The position numbers and the translations under genes were made by a program. A DNA stretch of 61,545 nt from NCBI GenBank assembly GCA_964519955.1, contig CAZFLM010000036.1, forward strand, positions 1 to 61,545. Direction: 5' to 3'. The notes below the pieces were generated by a model. The model was not told the origin of the DNA, made no database searches, and saw nothing but the letters and a program-made list of their open reading frames with translations. Origin of the DNA: CAZFLM01 sp964519955 (GTDB taxonomy: Bacteria; Armatimonadota; Chthonomonadetes; Chthonomonadales; CAJBBX01). Positions 23,953 through 35,020 of this stretch are shown here, in pieces. Each line of letters begins with the position of its first letter. Position 1 is the stretch's first letter.

Positions 23953-26454
23953 ATGCATAACTCGATCTCACTCAACGGAACCTGGCAGCTTACCTACTCG
24001 GAAGACGCGCCGCAGCAGTATACGGCCGCCTCGCTCGACGGACGCGGCATGCTGCCCGCCACGGTGCCCGCGCCGGTCCACCGCGTGCTGATGGACAACG
24101 GCCTGCTCGACGATCCCAACGTCGGCATGAACTCGCTGCGGGCGCGCTGGGTGGAGGAGGCGTTCTGGATCTACCGGCATACGTTCGAGGCGCCCGAGGC
24201 CGCGGCAGATGCCCAGTGCCGCCTCGTGTTCGACCGCCTGGCGATGAACGCGACCGTGTGGCTGAACGGGCAGGAGGTCGGCAAGCACGCCAACGTCCAT
24301 CGCCCCGCGGCGTTCGATGTGACCGGCAAGGTGCGGGCCGGCGAGAACCTCATCGTGGTCCAGCTCACCGCGGGGCTGCAGGAGTCGCTCGACAAGCCCT
24401 CCGGCGACTACGCGTACGACTGGTACGCCAAGATGACGCGCCGCCACTGGGACCGCAAGCCGCAGTACGAGGTCGGCTGGGACTGGAACCCGCGCCTCAT
24501 GAACGTGGGCATCCTGGGGGGCGTCCGGCTGGAGTGGCACGACCGGCCGGTGCTGGGCCAGGTGACCGTCTTCGCGCTGCCCAGCGACGACTACGCGACC
24601 GCGGATGTGGTGGTGCGCGCGAGCGTGCTGGGCGCCGGCGAGGGCGAGCGCAAGGGCATCCTGCGCGCACGCATCGCCGAAGCGGGCGCCGAGGTGAGCG
24701 CGGAGGTGACGCTCCCCGCCGGCGAGACGCGCCGCGAGGTGCGCCTGTCGCTGGCGTCGCCGAAGCTCTGGTGGCCGATCGGGCACGGTGGTCAGGCGCT
24801 CTACACGGTCGAGGTCACGCTGGAGTGCGAGGGCGAGACCGACACCGTCACTCGCCGCACCGGCGTCCGCCGCGTCACGATGGACCAGTCGGCGCACCCG
24901 GTGGTGGGGAGGCACTGCGTCCTGACGGTGAACGGGCGCCCGATCTTCTGCAAGGGAGGCAACTGGGTCCCGCCGGACATGCTCTACAGTGAGGTGACGC
25001 CGGAGCGCTACCGCGCCCTCGTCGACCTGGCCACGGAGGCCAACTTCAACCTGCTGCGCGTGTGGGGCGGGGCGATCTTCGCGGACGAGGCGCTCCTGGA
25101 CGCGTGCGATGAGGCGGGCGTTCTCGTGTGGCACGACTTCCTCTTCGCCTGCGCCAAGTACCCCGGCGACGATCCTGCCTTCGCCGCCGAGGTGCGCCGC
25201 GAGGTGACGCACGCCGTCCGCGAGATGGCCCATCACCCGTCGATGGCGGTCTGGTGCGGGAACAACGAGGTGGAGTGGGGCGACTGGGATTGGGGCTACG
25301 ACAGCCAGTACCGCACGCATCCGCACTACGCCATCTTCCACCACGACATCCCCAAGATCGTGCTGGAGGAGGACCCCTCGACTGCGCATTGGCTCAGCTC
25401 GCCGTGGTCGCCCGACTACCGCCACCCGAACGACCCTCTCGTCGGCGACCAGCACCCGTGGAAGGTGTCGATCTTCGACGGCGGCGGCGCGGACTTCTGG
25501 CAGTACCGCGACTTCGTGGACCGCTTCCCGAACGAGGGCGGCGTCATCGGCGTCTCGATGCCGGCCACCCTGCGCCAGTTCCTGCCCGAGAACGAGCGCC
25601 GCCTCTTCTCGCCGAGCTGGCAGCACCACGACAACCCGCTCGCGGCCCTCAGCGGCACGCCGGGCGAGCTGGGCCGCGCCTACCAGACGGTGCAGCTCTG
25701 GACCGGCCTCGACTCGCACGCGATGTCGATGGAGGAGTACGCGTTCATCAGCGGGCTCCTGCAGGCGGAGGGCCTCAGCGAGTACATCGGGAACTACCGC
25801 CGCCGCATGTTCTCCTCCGCCTCGGCGATCTTCTGGATGTACAACGACTCCTGGCCCGTGACGCACGGCTGGACCATTGTTGACTACTACTTGCGCCGCA
25901 AGCTCGCCTACCACCCGGTGCGCCGCGCGAACCAACCGGTAACGGTAGTCGTGGTGGCCGAGGGCGACACCGTGGCGGTGCACGGCGTGAACGACACGCC
26001 GCACGAGTGGGTCGGCGAACTGCGCTACGGCGTCTTCGGGCTCGGCGGCGGGCTGCCGATCGACCGGATGGTGGCCGCGACGCTGCCCGCCAACGCCTCG
26101 ACCGTGCTCGCCACGTTCGCCAAGAGCGAGTGGGAGGCCGCCGGGCTGCGGGATTCGGGTGCATTTGCCATAATCAGGCAGGGGAACAACTGCGTTGCCC
26201 AGCACCGTCTCTTCGTTGAGCGCTTCGGCGACCTGCGGTTCGCGCCCGCCAACGTCGTCGCAGAACCCAGTGGGGACGACCTGGTGCTCTCATGCGATAC
26301 GTTCGCGTGGGGCGTCTGCCTCGATGCCGATGAGGGCCGCCCGCTCGCGGACAACTGCTTCGACCTGATCCCCGGCGTGCCCTACGTTGTGCCGGGCGCG
26401 GCGGTGGAGAGGGTAGTGCGCGTCGCCAACCGCGACGTATTCGGGGTGCGATAG
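23953..26454 (+). CDS. Beta-mannosidase (glycoside hydrolase family 2)
   Basis: This 833-residue protein has the GH2 order: jelly-roll domain (ISLNGTWQLTYSEDAPQQY; RLVFDRLAMNATVWLNGQEV), immunoglobulin-like domain and TIM barrel (LTVNGRPIFCKGGNWVPPDM; RVWGGAIF). The acid/base is E439 in WCGNNEVEW, and the likely nucleophile is E528 in FPNEGGVIG. GNWVPPD and WCGNNE are characteristic of the mannosidase branch, which removes terminal beta-mannose from oligosaccharides. No signal peptide is visible, so it should be cytoplasmic and act on imported oligosaccharides. The length is normal for the family. The ribosome site is weak. Confidence 0.92.
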   Translation: MHNSISLNGTWQLTYSEDAPQQYTAASLDGRGMLPATVPAPVHRVLMDNGLLDDPNVGMNSLRARWVEEAFWIYRHTFEAPEAAADAQCRLVFDRLAMNATVWLNGQEVGKHANVHRPAAFDVTGKVRAGENLIVVQLTAGLQESLDKPSGDYAYDWYAKMTRRHWDRKPQYEVGWDWNPRLMNVGILGGVRLEWHDRPVLGQVTVFALPSDDYATADVVVRASVLGAGEGERKGILRARIAEAGAEVSAEVTLPAGETRREVRLSLASPKLWWPIGHGGQALYTVEVTLECEGETDTVTRRTGVRRVTMDQSAHPVVGRHCVLTVNGRPIFCKGGNWVPPDMLYSEVTPERYRALVDLATEANFNLLRVWGGAIFADEALLDACDEAGVLVWHDFLFACAKYPGDDPAFAAEVRREVTHAVREMAHHPSMAVWCGNNEVEWGDWDWGYDSQYRTHPHYAIFHHDIPKIVLEEDPSTAHWLSSPWSPDYRHPNDPLVGDQHPWKVSIFDGGGADFWQYRDFVDRFPNEGGVIGVSMPATLRQFLPENERRLFSPSWQHHDNPLAALSGTPGELGRAYQTVQLWTGLDSHAMSMEEYAFISGLLQAEGLSEYIGNYRRRMFSSASAIFWMYNDSWPVTHGWTIVDYYLRRKLAYHPVRRANQPVTVVVVAEGDTVAVHGVNDTPHEWVGELRYGVFGLGGGLPIDRMVAATLPANASTVLATFAKSEWEAAGLRDSGAFAIIRQGNNCVAQHRLFVERFGDLRFAPANVVAEPSGDDLVLSCDTFAWGVCLDADEGRPLADNCFDLIPGVPYVVPGAAVERVVRVANRDVFGVR

Positions 26455-26501
26455 GGGCCGGCTGCGGGTGCTCCGGTGTGCCGGCCCGGAGGACTGCGCC
26501 T

Positions 26502-26996
26502 ATGCTCGCCGCCGTGATGCTGGCATTCACGATGATCGATGCTGGCGCTCTCCCCGCGCCGGACGACCCGCCCAACCCCACGGGCGACTGGTCGCCGGCT
26601 GCCGCTCAGGTTGTCACGCCGGACGCGCCGCCGACCGACGGCAAGTGGATCGAGGTGGATCTCCGCACGCAGACGCTGCGGGCGAAGGTCGGCGATCACC
26701 CCGTTATGACCGCGTTCTGCTCGACGGGGCGCAACAACGCGACGCCGCGTGGCCGCTTCCCGATCCGAGAGAAGCGCCGCGAGAACCTGGCGCTTCCCGA
26801 GTACGGCAGCGCGCCCATCCCGTTCTCGCTGCGGCTGGACGTGGTGGTCGGCGGCCAGCGTCACCTCATCGCCATCCACGCCCATTCGTCCGTGCCGCGG
26901 TACCCCGCCTCCCACGGGTGCATCCGCTTGCGCCTGCCCGACGCGCGCCGCCTCTTCGAGTGGGCGGACGTGGGTACCCTCGTTGCGGTGAAGTGA
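26502..26996 (+). CDS. L,D-transpeptidase (YkuD family), secreted
   Basis: This 164-residue protein has an N-terminal hydrophobic signal (MLAAVMLAFTMIDAGA), a short proline-rich linker and a YkuD domain. The active site is H-x-H with SHGCIRL (S137-H138-G139-C140). Such enzymes form 3-3 peptidoglycan cross-links or attach proteins to the wall in the periplasm. I chose ATG 26502, which has GGAGG nine bases upstream; a GTG eight codons earlier is possible but lacks such a site. It follows the beta-mannosidase by 47 bases and converges on the Uma2-like gene. Confidence 0.88.
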   Translation: MLAAVMLAFTMIDAGALPAPDDPPNPTGDWSPAAAQVVTPDAPPTDGKWIEVDLRTQTLRAKVGDHPVMTAFCSTGRNNATPRGRFPIREKRRENLALPEYGSAPIPFSLRLDVVVGGQRHLIAIHAHSSVPRYPASHGCIRLRLPDARRLFEWADVGTLVAVK

Positions 26997-27002
26997 GGGG
27001 CG

Positions 27003-27578
27003 CTACGCCTGGGCCTCGCCGAAGCTGACGCGGCGGTAGACCTCGGCGAGGGGCAGGTCGCAGCCGATGGAGTGGAGCCGCGCGCTGCCGTCCAGTCCCT
27101 CGACCGGGACGTACGACCAGGATGCGCCCTCGCCACGCGTGTACGTGTCGATGCGCGGGCGGTCCTGGTAGACGATCACGTACTCCCGCAGCGTGTCGAT
27201 CCGCTGGTACTGGAGGAACTTCTCCCCGCGATCGTAGTGCTCGCTCGACGGCGAGAGCACCTCGACGATGAGCGTGGGGTTCGTGAGCGTCTCGCCATCG
27301 AACTCGGCGTCGCCGCAGACAGCAGACAGGTCCGGGTACGTATACAGACCATCCCACGCGGTGCGAACGCGCATCTGGGACACGAACTCCTCGCACGGGC
27401 CATCGCGCAGCAGGTTGCCGACCCAGGCGGCCAGGTCGGTCGTGATCCGCACGTGGTCTGGGTTCACCGACGGCATTGTCACGATCTCGCCGCAGCGGAA
27501 CTCGTGCTTCTCCGGCGACTCGGCCTCCATCTCCAGATACTGCTCGACGGTGTAGGGCGGCGCCTTCTGCAGAGCCAT
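27003..27578 (-). CDS. Uma2-family (DUF820) putative endonuclease
   Basis: This 191-residue protein has the PD-(D/E)xK-like core of the Uma2 family: N-terminal YTVEQYLEMEAESPEKHEFRC..GEIV, then YPDLSAVCGD and LIVEVLSPSSEHYDRGEKF. These proteins are found in many copies in cyanobacteria, Armatimonadota and Planctomycetota. Their biological role is unproven; a nuclease activity is predicted from the fold. It is the last gene of a leftward group, nine bases after the small secreted protein. Confidence 0.87.
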   Translation of the reverse strand: MALQKAPPYTVEQYLEMEAESPEKHEFRCGEIVTMPSVNPDHVRITTDLAAWVGNLLRDGPCEEFVSQMRVRTAWDGLYTYPDLSAVCGDAEFDGETLTNPTLIVEVLSPSSEHYDRGEKFLQYQRIDTLREYVIVYQDRPRIDTYTRGEGASWSYVPVEGLDGSARLHSIGCDLPLAEVYRRVSFGEAQA

Positions 27579-27587
27579 GCCGGCCTC

Positions 27588-27818
27588 CTACCGCGGGTAG
27601 GTGCGAGTGATCTCCAAGCACAGGTACTTCGTGCGGATCTGGGCCCCGCGATCCGCGTCGCTGACCATCTCCACGAAGCCCCACTTGCTCGGCGGCAGCC
27701 ACCGCATCTCGTCCGCCCCGGCCGCCTGCGACCCGACGTAGGCGACGCCACCTGCCAGGGGCAGCACGGCAACAAGGGTCGCCGCCAGGATGGACGACCG
27801 GAGCGTTCGCTTCGCCAT
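27588..27818 (-). CDS. Small putative secreted or membrane-anchored protein
   Basis: This 76-residue protein begins with a basic-hydrophobic signal (MAKRTLRSSILAATLVAVLPLAGGVA) and has a short tail rich in aromatic and charged residues. The family is not recognised. It lies between a HicB-like and a Uma2-like gene on the same strand. Confidence 0.55.
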   Translation of the reverse strand: MAKRTLRSSILAATLVAVLPLAGGVAYVGSQAAGADEMRWLPPSKWGFVEMVSDADRGAQIRTKYLCLEITRTYPR

Positions 27819-27837
27819 TCCGCTTCTCGCGAGCTGT

Positions 27838-28074
27838 CTACGCGGCCACCGTCACCAAGCCGGCCTGCGCGGTCGGCACTGGAACGGCCTCGCCGTGCAG
27901 ACGGAGCCCCTCGATGTGGAACTCCAGTGCCTCGCGGTAGCGGGCCTCCACCTCGTCCCGAGTGGCGCCTGTCGCGGCGCAGCCCGGAACGTCGGGTGAG
28001 TACGCCGACCAGTTGGCCCCACAGAACTCATAGACGACGAGGTACACGACCTCGCTGGCCCGCCCAACACCCAT
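27838..28074 (-). CDS. HicB-like antitoxin-family protein without an adjacent HicA
   Basis: This 78-residue protein has the HicB N-terminal fold: VYLVVYEFCGANWSAYSPDVPGC, then ATRDEVEARYREALEFHIEGLRLHGEAVP. HicB proteins normally neutralise the HicA mRNA interferase, but this one has no C-terminal DNA-binding domain and no HicA-like neighbour, so it belongs to the solitary type. The start is uncertain. ATG 28074 lies inside a dispersed repeat, and GTG 28047, directly before YLVVYEF, fits the family alignment better. Confidence 0.72.
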   Translation of the reverse strand: MGVGRASEVVYLVVYEFCGANWSAYSPDVPGCAATGATRDEVEARYREALEFHIEGLRLHGEAVPVPTAQAGLVTVAA

Positions 28075-28118
28075 CTGCGTCCATCCGCCTTCATCGGTGT
28101 TCATCTGTGGTTCCAGCC
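28066..28118. repeat. Dispersed repeat of the ATCTGCGTCCATC type
   Basis: CCCATCTGCGTCCATCCGCC followed by TTCATCGGTGTTCATCTGTGG is one copy of a degenerate repeat that recurs in inverted orientation at 30958-31030, on the other side of leuS. The copy overlaps the putative 5' end of the HicB-like gene. Confidence 0.7.
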
Positions 28119-28132
28119 GTTGACCCGTATCC

Positions 28133-30877
<2,745 letters not shown>

Positions 30878-30904
30878 GTCGGAAAACCCCCAGTGAAGTG
30901 GCCC

Positions 30905-30934
30905 ATTATAGTTCCGCGCGCGCCGGTGCGTCAA
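30905..30934 (-). promoter_or_regulatory. Promoter of leuS
   Basis: On the minus strand TTGACG (30934-30929) and a perfect TATAAT (30910-30905) are separated by 18 bases. The transcription start falls near 30898, giving a leader of about 20 bases with a GGGGG ribosome site. Confidence 0.8.
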
Positions 30935-30957
30935 ATCGGGTGCGCGAAACGGCAATG

Positions 30958-31030
30958 CAACCACCGATGAACACAGAGGAACGGCGATGACGGCTGGATG
31001 GAGCCGCAGATGGACGCAGAGGGACGCGGA
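30958..31030. repeat. Dispersed repeat of the GATGAACACAG type (inverted relative to the copy at 28066)
   Basis: ACCGATGAACACAGAGGAAC, then GCCGCAGATGGACGCAGAGG, is the reverse-complement form of the repeat downstream of leuS. The region up to the next gene start at 31175 holds no other gene. Confidence 0.65.
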
Positions 31031-31174
31031 TGCGCGCCGGCCGAATGCAGGTGGTTAGAGCCGGGTCGAGGGCGCAAATGCTCGCCGATCGTGTTGGCGC
31101 GGGTGGGAACAATCGACGGTGTGGCGGCGTCCTGCGGGTGTGCCAATGCGCCTGACGTGTGTGGAGGTGGTTCC

Positions 31175-32989
31175 ATGTCGACCGCCGTTCGCCGCCGTCC
31201 GTGGTCTGCCTGGCTGATGCTGCTCGTGCTGGGCGCCCTGCTGCTCGTCCCCGCCACCGGCTGGATCGTCGCGTACCAGTTGCGCGGCCTGTTCGCTCCC
31301 TTCCCCTGGGTCATTCCCACGCTGCGTGGCCTCGGCATCAAGGAGGTCGCGGTGCCCGTCTACGGCTCTCGCGACCCTGGCCGTGAAGTGGACGCCGCAG
31401 CCGCCGGAGCACCGGGCGATGCGGGCATCCAGATCGCGCGTGCCGGATGGATCGCGGAGCCGAGCGCTTGCATGGCTGCGACGCGCGCTGTCGCTCAGCG
31501 GTTCCCCAACGACCCGGTCGTGCGCGCGGCGGTGCTCCGGGCCGCCTCTCGCGTCGAGCCGCACCTCTGGCGCGGCGACGTGAAGATCCTCGATCCGCCA
31601 CCGCCGCCGGCGCCCAAAGGGGCCATGGCGTACATCGGCGGGGGGCCTACGGAGGAGCCACCCTCGCCGCATGCGCTGGGGGCGTTCCTGGCCAACTGTG
31701 ACGCCGGCGAACGCGCCGAACCGGACAACGCGTTCTACCCCTCGATGCGCACCGCCGGACTCTTCGCCGCCCATCGTGACAAGGAAGCGCTCGCGGCGCT
31801 GCATCGGGCCGCCTCGCTCCCGCGCTACGACGACCACCGCCTCGAGGCGCTGGATGGCTCGACGCGGCTCGCAGACCGGATGGCGGGGTGGACGGGCGCG
31901 CTGCCGCGCTTCGGCGCGATGCTGTCGGTCCTGTTCTCTCAGCACAGGAACATGCAGGTCAGCGCCGGCGTCGCCACCGCCCTGGCCGTCCAGGAGGAGC
32001 TTGCCGGGCGGCGTGAACGGGGCCTCACGATCCGTCGCGACGTGATGCAGCTCGGCGCGCTGGTCAGGACGCAGTCGAGGAGCCTCTATGGATCGATGAC
32101 CGGAGCCGGCATGGCCTGGGAGGCGCTCCGGCGACCTGGCGGGGCCCCTGCAGTCATCGTGGGACCCGGCGAGGAGCGCGAACAGACGGCCCGGGAGGCG
32201 TCGGTGGCGGCCTACTGCCACTACCTGGTGCGCATCGGGCATGGCGATGAGGCGCCGCGCGTCCGCGGGATGATGGCGGCGAATGACGAGGTCCGGCAGC
32301 TTGCCCGCGCCAATGGAGACGACGAGGCGATGCAGGGGCTGTTCCTGCCGGTTGCAGGCTGGTGGATGGGTTGCCTGTTACTGCTCTCGAACGCGCTCTG
32401 GATGCTCCTCCTGGGTGGCTGGGCCGCCCTCGCGGGCCGCGGCAGGCGCCTGCGCGAGGGGCGCAAGCTCACATGGCTCGGTTGGCTGACGGCTCCGTTC
32501 GCCCTGGCGCTGCTGGGCCTCGCCGTCTACGGCCAGGGGCTCGGCGGGCAAGGCATCGGCGTGTTCGTATACGGGACAGCCTTCCCGGTGCACATGTGCA
32601 TGGGCTGGTCGCCACGCCCCTGGGCTGCGGAGTTCGCCCTCGCCACTGGCATCTGGCCCGTGCTCTGCGTCCTGTTCCCGCTGGCGAGCGCCCTGGTCTT
32701 CAGCGCGGTGAGCCTCTGGAGCCGCGTCCCGCTGACCGTGGGGCTGGCCCGGGGCTTCCGCGGCATGGCGCTGCCCGTCACGTGCTTCCTGGTCCTGCTC
32801 TACGGGGGCGCCGCCATCGCTACCGCGCGTGCCGAGGCCCACGCGAATGCCGCCATGACCGCCTACACGCGCCACACGGGTCGTTACGTCGCCGCGCGCT
32901 ACGGCTGCGAGTGGCCCGGCATCGTCGCGGGCGAGCATGACGGCGCAATCCCATCACGCGCTGCCGGGGAGAGCGGCGGGTGTCACTGA
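31175..32989 (+). CDS. Large membrane protein of unknown function
   Basis: This 604-residue protein has one N-terminal transmembrane helix (AWLMLLVLGALLLVPATGWIV), an extracytoplasmic soluble region of about 380 residues and four or five closely spaced hydrophobic helices at the C-terminus (WWMGCLLLLSNALWMLLLGG; FALALLGLAVYG; VTCFLVLLYGGAA). The soluble part contains a proline tract (DPPPPPAPKG) and helical segments that could be TPR-like. No family is recognised. The start at 31175 has GGAGG upstream. Its end overlaps the stop of the convergent TOPRIM gene by seven bases. Confidence 0.75.
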   Translation: MSTAVRRRPWSAWLMLLVLGALLLVPATGWIVAYQLRGLFAPFPWVIPTLRGLGIKEVAVPVYGSRDPGREVDAAAAGAPGDAGIQIARAGWIAEPSACMAATRAVAQRFPNDPVVRAAVLRAASRVEPHLWRGDVKILDPPPPPAPKGAMAYIGGGPTEEPPSPHALGAFLANCDAGERAEPDNAFYPSMRTAGLFAAHRDKEALAALHRAASLPRYDDHRLEALDGSTRLADRMAGWTGALPRFGAMLSVLFSQHRNMQVSAGVATALAVQEELAGRRERGLTIRRDVMQLGALVRTQSRSLYGSMTGAGMAWEALRRPGGAPAVIVGPGEEREQTAREASVAAYCHYLVRIGHGDEAPRVRGMMAANDEVRQLARANGDDEAMQGLFLPVAGWWMGCLLLLSNALWMLLLGGWAALAGRGRRLREGRKLTWLGWLTAPFALALLGLAVYGQGLGGQGIGVFVYGTAFPVHMCMGWSPRPWAAEFALATGIWPVLCVLFPLASALVFSAVSLWSRVPLTVGLARGFRGMALPVTCFLVLLYGGAAIATARAEAHANAAMTAYTRHTGRYVAARYGCEWPGIVAGEHDGAIPSRAAGESGGCH

Positions 32990-33528
32990 GGTGTTGAGGG
33001 CCGCGCGGCGCCGTTCTGCTGAAGCTGATCGACGCTGTCCAAGATGCGGCGCATGTCAGGCAGGTTGCGGATCTCCTGCCACTCGGATTCGCCGAGGTTG
33101 CCCAGTGCGTCGACGAGTGGCGTGTCCTTGAGGGCCTCAGCGGCGACCTGCTTCGGCGCGTACTGCGCGGCCATTCGCTGCCCGTCGCTGAGTTCGCCAA
33201 AGAGCTGCCGCGACACTCCAGGCGCCTGGAACAGCAATGCCTCGACCTCGGGGGATATGAGGAACACGCTCCAGCGGCTCTTCGAGGCGATCTGCCCTAG
33301 AGACGACTCGTGGAACGAGCGCCGCTCGAGGGCGGCGAGGCCGGCCAACGTGTCGGCGTCTACCACAAGCACGACAGGGTCGCCGCTTGCCGCGAGCACG
33401 GATCTAGCCCACGAGTCTGCAGCCGACCGTCCTGAGGCGGCGATCACCCGAACGTCTTGCCGGTCACGTAGGGCACCACTGATGATGCGGGCGTCCGTCT
33501 GCCCTTCGGTTACGATCGTAACGGTCAT
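32983..33528 (-). CDS. Stand-alone TOPRIM-fold protein (OLD/DUF4276-like)
   Basis: This 181-residue protein begins MTVTIVTEGQTDARII and shows the TOPRIM acidic set: E8 in TEGQTD, D57-x-D59 in LVVDAD, then E94/E96 in PEVEALLF. That is the pattern of OLD-family and DUF4276-like metal-dependent nuclease or nucleotidyl-transfer domains, without the ABC-type ATPase present in OLD or GajA. The start codon overlaps the stop of the upstream nuclease-like gene (ATGA), so the two form a coupled pair. The likely role is DNA or RNA cleavage in defence or repair; that is inferred. Confidence 0.75.
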   Translation of the reverse strand: MTVTIVTEGQTDARIISGALRDRQDVRVIAASGRSAADSWARSVLAASGDPVVLVVDADTLAGLAALERRSFHESSLGQIASKSRWSVFLISPEVEALLFQAPGVSRQLFGELSDGQRMAAQYAPKQVAAEALKDTPLVDALGNLGESEWQEIRNLPDMRRILDSVDQLQQNGAARPSTPQ

Positions 33529-34073
33529 CGGAGTGCCCCTCCACTGGCCATGAAGTCTGGCATGGCCTTCTCGACGGCCATCTTGAGCTTACGACGCAGC
33601 AGGGGCAGCATCCCATTGACCCTGATCGCCGCGTCTATGTCCTCGAACTCCCACATCAGTATACGCAGCGGACCCGATCGCTGCGCTAGCGACTTGGCAG
33701 CATCAGTGAATCCAGTGCGAGCGTAGATCAGACCCATGGTGGTAGGCGGTCTTCGGCCCAGTGCGCTGGCTAGTTTGGCCACGGACTCGTGGGGGACGTG
33801 TTTGGCCCAGTCCTTAGCTTCGATCAGGTAGGGCATGCCGTCTGCGCACACCACGCCGTCGATCTGTTCGATGATCTGACCGTGTTCCACCACAGGGAAG
33901 GGCCACACGACGGTGGCTCCCTCGATCTCGAACTGACGCAGGATGATGTGCTCAAAGGCCTTGCCAGGATCCCAGCCGTCGAGCATCTTGCCGGTGCCAA
34001 TCAGGGTCCATGCACGGCGGAGACCGTCCTGGGTCCACTTCCGAGCAGCCATAACGTACTCGCCATCAAGCAT
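33525..34073 (-). CDS. Restriction-endonuclease-like (PD-(D/E)xK, Mrr-like) protein
   Basis: This protein is about 182 residues. The segment AFEHIILRQFEIEGATVVWP, then IIEQIDGVVCADGMPYLIEAKDWA, is a PD-(D/E)xK nuclease core with D72 and E85-A-K87, as in Mrr-type and related restriction endonucleases. Its start is uncertain. ATG 34073 has GGGGGG at a good distance; ATG 34052 and 34100 are alternatives. The frame stays open further upstream, but only through a degenerate gene remnant. It is coupled by ATGA overlap to the TOPRIM gene. There is no methyltransferase or helicase beside it, so it is not a classical restriction-modification system. Confidence 0.72.
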   Translation of the reverse strand: MLDGEYVMAARKWTQDGLRRAWTLIGTGKMLDGWDPGKAFEHIILRQFEIEGATVVWPFPVVEHGQIIEQIDGVVCADGMPYLIEAKDWAKHVPHESVAKLASALGRRPPTTMGLIYARTGFTDAAKSLAQRSGPLRILMWEFEDIDAAIRVNGMLPLLRRKLKMAVEKAMPDFMASGGALR

Positions 34074-34159
34074 CGATGGTGCCCCCCATGCCTCCGACAT
34101 GACTGGTGACCGGTTCGCCAAGCAATCAAAGGAGTCCTGCCGAGCTCGTCGGCTTTTGG

Positions 34160-34226
34160 GACCAACCCGCCCACCCTCGCGCAGGCCGCCCGGGGTGCCC
34201 ATCAGGATCGTGATCGCCTAGTGCGC
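34160..34226 (-). pseudogene. Remnant of a CPBP-protease C-terminus
   Basis: Bases 34166-34224 resemble 35030-35086, the 3' end of the intact CPBP gene. CATCAGGAT-N-GTGATCGCC-N-AGTGC matches at 23 of 25 positions. Translated on the minus strand the copy reads H-stop-A-I-T-I-L-M, where the intact gene reads HWAITILM, so a TGG has become TAG. The rest of the gene is missing. Confidence 0.6.
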
Positions 34227-34284
34227 GTCGGGGAGCGAATCGCTAGTCAGCCGACCGTCAGGCAGCGCGCACCGTGTACCAGCC

Positions 34285-34983
34285 TCAGTCGCACTGCCAC
34301 AGCACGGCTGCGCTGCGAGGGTCGCCGCACGAGGTGCAGAGGAAGCTGTACGCCCGGTCGAAGTCGAAGTGGAAGACGCGGTCCCGCTGAGAGCCGTCTG
34401 CCCCACACGCTTGCCGGCATTCGCCGCCGATCTGCGCGATGGCGGTGAGGCGCGTTCCGCAGACGGCGCAGTTCGGCGTCTCGTCCGTCTGCAACCAACG
34501 CATCGGGCCCCCGACCTTCATCGCATCGCGCCGGTCGGCCATCTCCTCGAACACGTCCTCTGACGCGTCCGCGTCCTCAACGTCGATATCGACGAAGGGC
34601 TCGAAGGCGATGCTGAACTCGGGGTAGACCCTGCCCGCCGGACGCGGCGCCTCGAACGTCGTGCCCCCGTACTGCTGCAGCAGGACCGCGTTGGCGCCCG
34701 AGTACGCCTCGTAGGATGGGCACGTGAGGGCGCCGGTCCCAGGCTCGTAGTGGAAGCACATAAAGACGTAGGCGAAGTCGTACGGCGTGCTGATCCTGAC
34801 CGGAGCCTTCAGGCAGATCTGGGCGACGAAGTCCATGTCTTGTCGGCATGCCCCGCACTTGGGCCACGTGGTCGGTTCGCAGAACACGGGCGCCCCGCCC
34901 GCCTTGGTCCGCACGCCCGTGATGGGAGTAGATGCGGCGTTCGGTACGCCCCAGTACGCGGTCACCTTCGGCAGGTCATGCAT
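34285..34983 (-). CDS. Zinc-ribbon protein, DUF1963-like
   Basis: This 232-residue protein has two similar halves, each with a CxxC followed by a hydrophobic QI and a second cysteine cluster: CGACRQDMDFVAQI with FMCFHY, and CAVCGTRLTAIAQIGG with FLCTSCG and a final WQC. The arrangement resembles DUF1963/YwqG-like and PDCD2-like proteins, which probably bind zinc. The cellular role is unknown. A strong ribosome site (GGAGGGAG) precedes ATG 34983. It lies between the CPBP protease gene and the CPBP remnant. Confidence 0.68.
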   Translation of the reverse strand: MHDLPKVTAYWGVPNAASTPITGVRTKAGGAPVFCEPTTWPKCGACRQDMDFVAQICLKAPVRISTPYDFAYVFMCFHYEPGTGALTCPSYEAYSGANAVLLQQYGGTTFEAPRPAGRVYPEFSIAFEPFVDIDVEDADASEDVFEEMADRRDAMKVGGPMRWLQTDETPNCAVCGTRLTAIAQIGGECRQACGADGSQRDRVFHFDFDRAYSFLCTSCGDPRSAAVLWQCD

Positions 34984-35020
34984 CGGCTTCTCCCTCCGTT
35001 GTCTGTCGTTCCGGCAACCG

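Noticed and set aside
23739..23975. Small genes on either strand inside the inverted repeat
   Set aside because: Open frames on both strands arise from the repeat arms; no ribosome sites or family-like sequence.
27838..28130. Complete HicAB toxin-antitoxin pair
   Set aside because: Only a HicB-like N-terminal domain is present; no HicA-like frame adjoins it.
33525..34202. Longer nuclease-like protein starting at 34202
   Set aside because: The first 40 or so residues translate the decayed CPBP remnant, and better ribosome sites lie downstream.
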